Below, one piece after another: positions 55,466 to 64,000 of a stretch of 64,000 bases of DNA (the stretch's first letter is position 1; each line of letters starts with the position of its first letter). A program made the position numbers and the translations under genes. The stretch spans positions 3,019,454 through 3,083,453 of the forward strand of contig NC_033622.1 of the NCBI RefSeq assembly GCF_001540865.1, read 5' to 3'. Source of the DNA: Ananas comosus. Taxonomy: Eukaryota; Streptophyta; Magnoliopsida; Poales; Bromeliaceae. The notes under the pieces are model-generated. The model was not told where the DNA came from and searched no databases. It saw only the letters and a list, made by a program, of their open reading frames with translations.

Positions 55466-58140
55466 TGTCACGCCCCGGGACCGGCGGAGGCCCTCCCGGT
55501 GGCGTGCCCAGACCCGCCATATGTCTACACATATAAGGCGTCTACAAGAAAAGCGGAAGTAAAAGCAAGAGATGGAACAAATAAGAGAAGTGAAATAACA
55601 AGTAACTAATGATATCAGAGCGAGTAAAGTTCTAACATCTATACTAATAGTAATAGAACATAACTAAAGAATAAAAGTAAATATAAGTTATACAGTATCA
55701 GCCTCTAATACAAAAATGGTGGTCTCTAGTACACTGGTAAACTCTCAACCTCTCCAAAATAAAGTACAACGAGAGGTAGACCACCTAGCAAATCGTCCTC
55801 GAAGGAAGCTAGCTCGAAGCAACTCCCTTCCCGCGGTCCCTGGCCTCACCCTGAGTGGAAGGCTCTGAAAAACATCGAAAAAAAGAGGACGTGAGAACTA
55901 TAATTTATAGTTCCCAGTGGGCAATTACTGACCTCAGCTCCTGCTCCACTAGGCCCCAAAAATAAGGGTAAGTACAGGGTAGTATTAGCAATAAAGATAA
56001 TAGTAACACGGTAAGAAAGCATAAATGAAGTGCCAACCCATATGTCTCAAGTGAGTATGATGCTATGTGATGTACATCTACGCTAACGCAAGGTAATATG
56101 TCCACTGCATACTAATATGTCTCAACAAGTAAACCTCACGATGCAATATGACAATGCATAAGGGTAAACTCTATCCAAACAACCAAGCATTCTACGATAC
56201 AATAAGGAAGCCAGCAAGTATACTAAATGTACCAATGTTATATCATGAGCGTATCCAAATGATCCAACTACTAATCCTATCTAGTAGTGATTGTTCGTAT
56301 ACAAGACCGTGTCGATTTCCATTTCCAATTAAGGACCTACCAAAGGTAGTACAGCTTGTGCCGCCTAAGTGCCTGTGGTAGCCCAACATCCCTACTCTTG
56401 GAATGTGTCTGTCCCACTCGACCCCGTAGGCTTCTCAATACCGCACGAGCGAACAAAAGTCGCGTAGGCTAACTCCGGAGTGCCGGCTTGTAGGGAGCGA
56501 CCCTCACAAGCATGTGCGAATGAGCACAAATGGCAAGCAAGCAAAGTCCAGGTCTCAAGTATCCAATCCTCATGTTTCTAACATGGTATAGTCACTAGCA
56601 TCCCGAAGATCTAGTTTAAGGCATAATGTGAATTTTCAGCTTTTGCTGCGCCTAGTGCCCCTTGATGACACTTAGGCAATTTGATGTCCAACATGTACCC
56701 CAAATCTCCCAATGGCCCTATCAACTAGGTTCACACATGTCCCGAGCTTAATGCCGCTTGATGACATTAGCTCGCTAGCTCACATACTTCTATATGGCAA
56801 TTTTGTCATTTTTCATATTGCAAGTAAACTTAAGTTTAAATGCATGAATTCGAACTCATTTACATTATAGAAACATGAAACCAAATCTCGTATAGAATGC
56901 TAAATGCAACCAACTCTCTATCAAGCAACTCTCTACTACATAGAGGTCCGAAATTTCATTACATATGACATGGGCATTTTAAGCATTCTAAAATTCACAA
57001 TAAATACATGTAACAAGAATATGCATGCTTTTTCATTTAACGATACTTAATCAAGCACAAATGAGAATTTCTCATAGTGTGGCTAGGTCAAACCCACCGA
57101 ACCGTCGCGTAGGGTCTCGATTCGCCGAACAAAGTTGTCCCCGAGTCTCAAAATACCCTAAAAGTAATCAGCGAAGAGATACGAGGGCATTACGACCATC
57201 TTATAATATCAAACATTAACCTAGAAGCAAAAAGGGCCAAAACTAACCTCAAGAGTAGAAATCTCTTCCAAAGCTCCAAAAGAGAGCTTGAACCCTTCAA
57301 ATCCAAGCCCTAGGAAGGTTCTAAACCAACCAATCAAGCCTCAAAAGCCCTAGGTTCAAAAAGCCCAAAATAAACCCTAAGTCCCAAAACTAAGGTTTCA
57401 TCTCCCAAAAAAATCACCAAAATCAACATGGGTTCATAGGTAGAATACAAGTACTAACTCCCAAGGTCCTCCAAACAAGCTCCAAATCTTCTAGGGTTAG
57501 ATTGGCCACCCCAAGCTCTACAAGCAACTCCAATGCTCTTGCCAAGGGATAAAAGAGCAGAATGGTTGACTCACAAGCTCCCTCAACTAGTCCTCTCCTT
57601 CTCTCCTCCTTTCATTCTTCTTCTCTCTCTCTAGAAGTGTAGTGTGGGGATGAGAATGATAAAAATGATGAGAGGGGAGGGAGGAACATCGCTTTAATAA
57701 GACCATCTAATTGTAAAAAAATCCAAACCCAGGCCGCCTCAAAATTCAAAATATTGCATCAGCTCCGGTCTGGCCAGATTTCGCCCAGAGGGACGTCGTC
57801 TCCCAAGAGGACGTCTATTGCTGCGAAATCCGAAAAACCAGCGTTCGGGAACCGGTCTTCCCTGGCGGGCGTCTCTCACTGCGTAACGCGCTCGGGACGG
57901 TCTCGCCTGCCAGGACGACGGTTTGCCTCAGGCTGCTCAAACAACTGCGCTCACTGGTTTCCGACCGGTCTCTCGCTTCAGGGACCGGTCCCCGAGAGTA
58001 AAACACTCCAGACATATCCAGAATTCGATTTTCGAACTTTTAGGTCGGAAAACTCCTACAAACCCTCCCCAAGTGTTGAAAAGCTCGAAATACATCCAAA
58101 CACTCGAACCTCGCAATTTGCAAAGGTCCAGTGTGCTACA
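55466..58140 (-). mobile_element. Solo LTR inserted in Copia gag
   Basis: It runs from TGTCACGCCCCGGGACC to CCAGTGTGCTACA (TG...CA in both directions), 2675 bp. TTATC at 55461-55465 and 58141-58145 is the target-site duplication, and the interrupted gag frame resumes on the other side. Orientation is by analogy with 36948-39611 (CAGACCCGCCATATGTCTAC near the left end on plus). Similarity to the other long LTRs is limited to short blocks such as CTCCGGAGTGCC, so it is a related but distinct family. The frames at 57754-58206 are LTR sequence. Confidence 0.9.
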
Positions 58141-58145
58141 TTATC

Positions 58146-58579
58146 ATTATTCTTAACCTCTATCATCTCCAGATCAGTAATAATTTCTTTAAATTTATCA
58201 AGATAGGTCTTAATGCTTTTACCTTTTGTCAGACGATGAGAATACAACTTCTGCTTAAGATGGAGTTTGTTAGTGAGACTTTTCATTATGCATAATGATT
58301 CCAGTTTCAGCCATAATCTCGCAGTGTTTTTCTCCTTAATGACGTGTTGTAAGATCTCATTCGAAAGGTGTAGTTGAATCTGCGTAAGGGCCTTCCAGTT
58401 CATCCTCTTCTTTTCCTCCATACTGAGGCATGTGAGCATCTTTTTCATCCCGAGTAGCGCATCTTCTAGGTCCATCTGAACCAGGATTGCCCGCATCTTC
58501 ACTTGCCATAACATAAATCGTGTGCTGTGGTCGAGTAAAGGGAAGTCATATTTTATGGGGCGCCAATGATGAAGAGAAC
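58146..58579 (-). pseudogene. Copia gag N-terminus remnant
   Basis: Reads KYDFPLLDHSTRFMLWQVKM, ALTQIQLHLSNEILQHVIKE, WLKLESLCIMKSLTNKLHLK, then KTYLDKFKEIITDLEMIEVK up to the solo LTR. The family's usual initiator just before IKYDF is not present: the codon there reads TGG-like after a local change, so the start is lost. Confidence 0.85.
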
Positions 58580-58597
58580 CCTAATTGATGAACCTAA

Positions 58598-58610
58598 GGC
58601 TCTGATACCA
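58598..58610 (-). promoter_or_regulatory. Primer-binding site of old Copia element
   Basis: On minus TGGTATCAGAGCC, complementary to tRNA-Met, three bases inside the 5' LTR end (58614). Confidence 0.88.
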
Positions 58611-58613
58611 GTT

Positions 58614-58983
58614 TGTCACGACAAACGCACAAACGAAAATGAAAATGACGAACACGAAATAAACAAACCACAAGCAGAAATAAAATAGAACACACAGATT
58701 TACGTGGAAAACCCTTTGCAGGGGAAACCACGGGTGAGGGCACTATCAAATAAGGAATACAATGTTCGAAGTACAACAAGCATCAATCTGTCGCCTCTAG
58801 GGCAAAAACGAAAAAGAAACTCTTAACGGGCTCGGGCATATCGGCCCGAGCCCTCCGCTACCCACCACAGACATTTATTTTTTTTCTCCACAAACTTATT
58901 TACAAATTGTCGCACCGCAAAACTGTCGGTGAGTCAAAAGTCCCGAGCTGAAGTCGATTATCAATTTCGAGTCACATCTAACA
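58614..58983 (-). repeat. 5' LTR of old Copia element
   Basis: 370 bp, TGTCACGACAAACGC to CACATCTAACA on plus, TG...CA. Confidence 0.88.
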
Positions 58984-58988
58984 ATTCT

Positions 58989-59097
58989 TATACGGCGCGT
59001 CTTATCTTCTCTTTTCTATTTTTTTAATTTTTTCCATGAATCACACACACTATAACAAGTGTGGCGATCTTGTGAGTGTGCCTATCACCATGACAGG
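58989..59097 (+). mobile_element. Right part of the split older Copia-type LTR
   Basis: Ends CTATCACCATGACA immediately before a primer-binding site, so it is the 3' end of a 5' LTR whose left part is cut off by the Copia insertion at 50389-58983. Confidence 0.5.
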
Positions 59098-59725
59098 TGG
59101 TATCAGAGCGAGGTTTTGACGTAAGAAAAGAAGACGATGGCGTCAACGGTGTCGACGGATCTCAATCGCTTCTCCCAATATTCAAAAGGGTAACTTTGAT
59201 TTCTGGTGCGTTGATGAAGACGCTCTTGCGGTCACAAGATCTATGGGATCTTGTGGAGAAAGGGTCCACAGATATGAGCCCAGATACCACAAGGAAGGAT
59301 GTGAAGGTGTTGTTCCTCATTCAGCAGGCCGTTGATGAGAAAATTTTTTCTCATATTGTTGCGGCTAAGAAAGCAAAGGAGGCATAAGACACTACAAATT
59401 GAATTTCAAGATACAACTTAGGTATGAAGAGTTAAGCTTCAAACCTTAAGAAGAAAGTTTGAAACCATTTTTGTGCAAGGTGAAAATATTCATTCTTTCT
59501 TTTCAATAGCGATGGAAGTAATTACGCAGATATGTATTTATGGTTATGCTATTACTGATGAAACTGTTGTTGAAAAAATTTTACGAAGCTTAACACGCAA
59601 GTATGAGAATGTTGTTTCAGCAATAGAAGAGTCAAAAGATTTTTCTAACTATTCATATAGTGAATTACTTGGATCTCTTTTATCATATGAAAAACGAATG
59701 GATAGGCTTAGATTTTTTTGATACT
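59098..59725 (+). pseudogene. Copia gag fragment (UBN2-type)
   Basis: TGGTATCAGAGCG at 59098-59110 is a tRNA-Met primer-binding site. Gag-like sequence then runs LWDLVEKGSTDMSPDTTRKD, LIQQAVDEKIFSHIV, KFETIFVQGENIHSFFSIAM, EVITQI, ITDETVVEKILRSLTRKYEN, VVSAIEESKDF and YSELLGSLLSYEKRMDRL, the UBN2 pattern of plant Copia gag. It needs at least one frameshift after the start and has a stop near 59388. The fragment ends abruptly at 59725 where Gypsy LTR sequence begins; zinc knuckle, protease and pol are absent. Confidence 0.75.
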
Positions 59726-59727
59726 TC

Positions 59728-59811
59728 GTTCGCTTCGTGTATATAGGGCTACCTATGCATGCGGTGGGCCTATTGGCAAGCCTGGGTTCGACTGCAACCC
59801 GGGGCGTGACA
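59728..59811 (+). repeat. 3' end of a truncated Gypsy 5' LTR
   Basis: CTTCGTGTATATAGGGCTAC to CCCGGGGCGTGACA resembles the ends of the long LTRs in this window (TATACGGCGGGTCTG...GGCATGACA). It is followed after nine bases by TAGTATCAGAGCTT (59820-59833), a primer-binding site with one change. The rest of the LTR is missing. Confidence 0.75.
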
Positions 59812-59819
59812 GATTAAGT

Positions 59820-61782
59820 TAGTATCAGAGCTTTAGGATATGTCGTCGGGACTTAGAAAATCCTAGAATTATGATAGACCTTAGAAAAACATGACGTGAG
59901 AGATGCGACTTGCTACGAAAGTTCGTAATTGAATTATTAGAACTCTTCCGGAAGTGTGAAAGGAGATCGAAAGAGATATGTTTTTTCTAGCTACCAGATT
60001 ATTATGTCGGCTGCAGATGACATAATGGCGTGGGGGAAAAAAGATGTTCTTTTAAACTTTCATTTGATTGGGTCGAGTGCTACTTTTCAGTGTGTAACTA
60101 ACTTGTGCCCTGTTACAGGTGCTCAAGATGCCTACGAGGCACTGAGATTGACTACTGATGCGAGTCACTCCTACGCCACCTGCGGAGCCAAGGCAGATGG
60201 GAGTGAGTGCCCGCCAGATTTGCAGGATCAGCTTGCTGCCTTGACGGAGGTTATTAGGTAGTGGGGTGCACTACTACAGAGGATGTCTGATACCTTTATG
60301 CAACAGCTGTGAGTAGCGCCGCGAGCTTCAGAGCCTCAGGCGCCACTATTGACTACACTAGTGGCTACCCAGCTACACCCCTACCAATGATAGTACCAAC
60401 AGCACTTAGGCCTAGTAGGGAGACGTCGAGGTTAGGTAGGCAGTTGTCAGAGGCCGAGCAGGAGCGAATCACTGAGCAGTTGGCATGTTTTTGTAGGTTT
60501 GATCCACCCCATTCAACAATAGCACCACTGAGCCTTAGGTGGTTGAGTAATGGGTTGGAGTTATGGAGAAACTGTTTGAGAACCTCTTCGTGCCGGAGTG
60601 AGAGCAGGTTCATTTGGCAATATATTGTTTATAGGGTGATGCACATTCGTGATGGAGGAGGACGCGGACTGATCGGCCAATGGATGCACTGCAGATGGTA
60701 TAGAGTGAGTTTCCAGGAATATTATATAGGGCCTATTTTTTAACAGTATTAAAGAGAAACTCGAGGAGGACCTGAAGAATCTATAGCAGTGTGAGAGATC
60801 AGTGCATGAGTATATGCGAGAATTCAATTGGTAACTAAGCTATGTACTATTTGCGGCTAGAGACGCGGCATATAAGGTCTATCTGTTTGAGCAGGGATTG
60901 CAACTGGAGATCTTTACTCTAGTTTAGGTGCATAGGCTATAGACCTTGGATGTATTGATAGAGAAGGCACTCTAGTGGAGCGAGGTGCTATAGTGGTCGG
61001 GGAGCGAGTGGCAGCATCGAAGCAAAGTCAGGACAGAAAGCGCCCGGCACCTAATGACGGGGGACAGACCAGTGGGAGACAACTACCGACGCCTTCATGA
61101 TCATGCTCTCAGGGTCATAGGCCCTCGGGGCGATAGCGATCTGATGGATCCTGCTAGTAGAGGTGGCAACAGAGGTGGCCAGAGCGGTATATCATTTGTG
61201 GAGGACCGCATTGGCCATAGTAGTGTGAGCAGAGAGAAGGCTGGTGTTACCAATGTGGACAATCTGGGCACATACGATCAACTTTCCCTCGAGCAGCATC
61301 GCCAGTACCATCGACGACATCGGCCTCTTCGACACCTCAGATCGGGAGCTCCACCAACCTACAACTAGGCAAAGGGCTTCGGTTCCATGCCAGGCAAAGC
61401 AGCGACAGTAGGTGCAAAGTGGTCGAGTGTATGCAACCAAGATTGAGGATTCTACTATAGTAGATGTGGTAACAGATATCATTTTGATTTCTGGCATTAG
61501 ATCTCGTATATTATTTGATACTGGTGCATGACATTCTTTCATTACTCGAACATTTGCATCACTATATGGACCAATGATAGGACCATTACCGCATGCATTA
61601 GAGGTACAGATTTCTAATCATATTTTCTATGTGGAGGAGTGTAGTTGGACTTGCCCAAAGCAATTAGGACAGTGGATCATGCCTCGAGACTTGTTGGTCT
61701 TAAGGCAATTGTAGAATTTTGATATAGTGATCAGGATGGAGTGGCTAGCGTGTTACTTCAGGACGATCAACTGTGGAGCTAG
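59820..61782 (+). pseudogene. Gypsy gag and protease remnant
   Basis: Gag is recognisable in several frames: PPDLQDQLAALTEVIR (60210-60261), an ESW-like matrix region, EDLKNL, ERSVHEYMREFNW, AYKVYLFEQGLQLEIFTL (60750-60930). The zinc knuckle at 61245-61286 reads CYQCGQSGHIRST with the last Cys changed to Phe. The protease follows: IEDSTIVDVVTDIILISG and ILFDTGA (Asp at 61517), with a stop codon TGA at 61529 right after the active site, then HSFITRTFASLYG and VIRMEWLACYFRTINCG. About ten stops and frameshifts make it non-functional. The frame ends at the LTR insertion at 61783. Confidence 0.8.
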
Positions 61783-63706
61783 TATCATGCCTCGGATTAC
61801 ACGTTTCCTCAGGCATGCCCACAGACCCGCCGTATACATGGAAATTTTTGATGTATACGAAGCGATAGTTGTACCTGTAATCACATCATAGCTACAACCA
61901 GAACTATAGAGCTGCTAAACTGAAACATGTATATATAAAACAGAAAGGAGTTCCTGTACATACAAAAGTCCACGTCACAACTCGCTCCAGCGAGTACAAT
62001 CACAACATAATAGTATGTACACAAAGGCCCCAAAAATGCCTCTGGATAGTACTCCTCTAGCATAGCGACAAGATTGGTAGGGATCTAGCTTACAACTCCC
62101 TTCCCACGGTCCAAGTCAGCAACAGCAGCAGCCGCAGACGAAGGCTCTGAAAAATGGATCAACAACTAGGTGCGAGAACTACTATAAAACAAGTAGTCCT
62201 CAGTGGGTACCGCCACCGATCTCAACGGCTCACCCACTAAGTCAACAGAAACATGTGCAAAAGATAATAAGGAAAGCTGGAAAGAAATCTACAGCTCCAT
62301 GCCACTCTACTATCGCTAACCAACACAGGCTATCTGTAGATATAAAAAAATGCATCTCACTGACCCAATCTCACTAGGGACTGTAATACACCCGTCCCGC
62401 CTGTCGAAGCTATACCGTACACCACCCCGAGGGCTGCCGGTGGAGAGCAAAGTCCAAACCGGACAACTACGACATCAACTCAAAGCAAAGTAGCCAGACT
62501 CCGGAGCGGCACTCGTGAGCGCGACCCAACCGAGTATGCAAGCGTGTCTCTGCCAAGCTCAATCAGGCTCTCACAGGCTGTAGTCAATGCAAATGGGTCT
62601 AACTGGTCTAACAATCAAAGCTCATGTGCCCTTAGCACAATCTGATTCAAGATACAGAAATCTGGGTCCACCATCAACCGTAACGACAACCGACAGTACG
62701 AAACAGTCTACATACAACTGTAAAACGAGCTCGGCCTCCCAGCACGAGCATAAAATCAACCTACACTAATCTGGGTATATACATCGTACTAACAGCGGTG
62801 ATACAAAAATAAACACAGCTCCTAAAGCTAAATCTGGTAACTTTTCAGCAAATGACAGTGTAGGATTTACTGGCTTTCTCCTAAGTCAATTCCAAGTCAA
62901 ACATGTAAAACAGTTCTAGAATTTAAGGCTCTAAACTCAGATTTCATAAAAGCTATGCATGATACTACACAAAACATACATACTGACAAAATCCCGACTT
63001 AGGAGAAAATCTGACGATTTCGGTAAACATTAACCCACCTCGAGCGCTCGTCCAACGTCGGCTAGAAATCGATATGAGGGACCCACACGCTCGCCTGATC
63101 TCCAACGACATAACCGCGACACCCACGCGCACGAACGGTCCTCCGGAGCAACTTTGAAATCTACCCGAGCTCGAGCCGCGACCTCCACGACTTACAGTGC
63201 CCACCAACTAGAGAGAGAAAGGAAAAGAAGTAGAATTTCCTTCACTAAAACCCTCTCTGTAAACATATAAGGTTGGATAACGTTGGGTTGAACGACGCAT
63301 CAAAGGACCAAACTGTCCATCACCAACTCAAATTTGCAGCTGGAGTACCGGTACCCCACAAGAATACCGGTACTCGGCTGCTCAACCCACGGTCTCGCAC
63401 GCTGGGTATCGATACCAGCCCGATGTAGTGCCGGTACCCGAGCACGGTACCGGTACTCGACAATAGGTACCGATACTCAGCAACAGATTTACGCAAACCC
63501 GAGAGCATCCAGTTCTGCTAACACATTGGGGTACCGGTACTTCTTCCCAGGTACCGGTACTCAACACTGAAATATGCACTTTGCTGATTTCAGTGTCAGA
63601 ACTCCACTCTCGCCTCGCGCTGAGTCCGTTTTGCGTCCATTTCACGCCAAAACGACTCCGATTTGTCCCGACATTCTCCCGACGTGTTGACAAGCCTCAG
63701 ATGCTG
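61783..63706 (-). mobile_element. Gypsy-type LTR inside Gypsy element, one end degraded
   Basis: The left end TATCATGCCTCGGATTAC is the complement of the 3' end of the LTR at 15745-17335 (TGTCA decayed to TATCA). Similarity continues to GCCTCAGATGCTGA at 63706, about 35 bp short of the expected terminus. Shared blocks: CCGCCGTATACATGGAAATT, GACTCCGGAGCGGCACTCGT, GCAAGCGTGTCTCTGCC. At least six GTACCGGTAC palindromes lie at 63340-63560. No target-site duplication is found, and the host element lacks the coding stretch normally present between protease and RT, so a deletion at the right border is likely. Confidence 0.75.
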
Positions 63707-63719
63707 AGAGAGTAAAGGC

Positions 63720-64000
63720 GCGGCTTTAGGGTTTAATGGAAAAGAGGTTTGTGAAACCGAGTGTATCACTTTGCAGAGCGCCGGTGTTATTCGTAAATAA
63801 GAAGGATGGTTCATTTAGGTTTTGTATGGATTTTCAGGAGTTGAACAAATTAACTATTAAGAACAAGTACTTTTTGCCACGCATCAATAATCTATTCGAT
63901 CAGCTGTAAGGATCTTGTATCTTCTCGAAAATTGACTTACAGTCTTGTTACCACCAGTTGAAGGTGAAGGTCGAGGACATTCCCAAGATTACTTTTAGGA
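63720..64000 (+). pseudogene. Gypsy reverse transcriptase remnant (runs off window)
   Basis: Reads [57 protein letters not shown], a stop TAA at 63907-63909, then GSCIFSKIDLQSCYHQLKVK and VEDIPKITFR. This is the start of the Ty3/Gypsy RT fingers and palm (KKDGS..., DL.S.YHQ). A TAG also lies four codons before MEKR. The YxDD box is beyond the window. Confidence 0.88.

Larger units (their letters stand above)
50389..58983 (-). mobile_element. Old Copia retrotransposon with two nested insertions
   Basis: 3' LTR 50389-50757 and 5' LTR 58614-58983 on minus, TG...CA, with ATTCT at 50384-50388 and 58984-58988 as target-site duplication. Removing the solo LTR (55466-58140) and the GTTTGGTT element (53757-54786) leaves about 4.9 kb, a normal Copia length. 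The LTRs differ at many positions and the polyprotein is broken repeatedly, so insertion is old. Confidence 0.9.

Noticed and set aside
57754..58206. 150-codon frame and others at 38047-39600 and 61054-61368
   Set aside because: They lie inside solo LTRs or in the wrong frame of gag remnants.

Overview
This is a repeat-dominated stretch of a plant nuclear genome, very probably a monocot. The evidence is two spliced plant-specific genes whose 5' exons are GC-rich (a PLATZ zinc-finger gene and a DUF247 gene), plant Copia and Gypsy retrotransposons, a Cassandra-type TRIM carrying 5S rRNA sequence, plant-style tRNA-derived SINEs and many foldback MITEs. A commelinid monocot is my best guess from the GC gradient; I cannot name the species. 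Assembly gaps lie at 897-1722 and 29361-29460, with single Ns at 14332 and 49854.

Layout. 1-2000: (CT)n(TA)n-flanked foldback elements around a gap. 3693-6300: seven tandem copies of a ~365 bp unit, each carrying the 3' end of a SINE; the complete SINE follows at 6238-6391. 6716-7815 (minus): the three-exon PLATZ gene. 9000-21660: intergenic DNA with MITEs, SINEs, an LTR remnant, a Gypsy-type solo LTR (15745-17335) and two CACTA-type MITEs. 21669-24851: a decayed Copia-type element split by an intact Cassandra TRIM (22614-23115). 24852-34055: a dense cluster of foldback MITEs separated by (CT)n(TA)n microsatellites, probably poorly polished sequence. 35650-39611: two SINEs and another solo LTR. 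39820-44720: a young, nearly intact Copia element with one nonsense codon in reverse transcriptase. 46598-49078: a DUF247 gene with an apparent GC-AG intron. 50300-64000: nested retrotransposons, comprising a Copia LTR/gag remnant, an old Copia inserted into it (50389-58983) that is itself hit by a MITE-like element and a solo LTR, then a decayed Gypsy element with an internal LTR, running off the window.

Only the PLATZ and DUF247 genes look like functional host genes. Almost everything else is mobile DNA or its remains, and many insertion boundaries can be fixed to the base by target-site duplications (TSDs). No operons, CRISPR arrays or prokaryotic features are present. I did not find a convincing new molecular system. 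The most unusual structures are the 5S-bearing TRIM, the SINE-containing tandem array and the microsatellite-associated foldback family.
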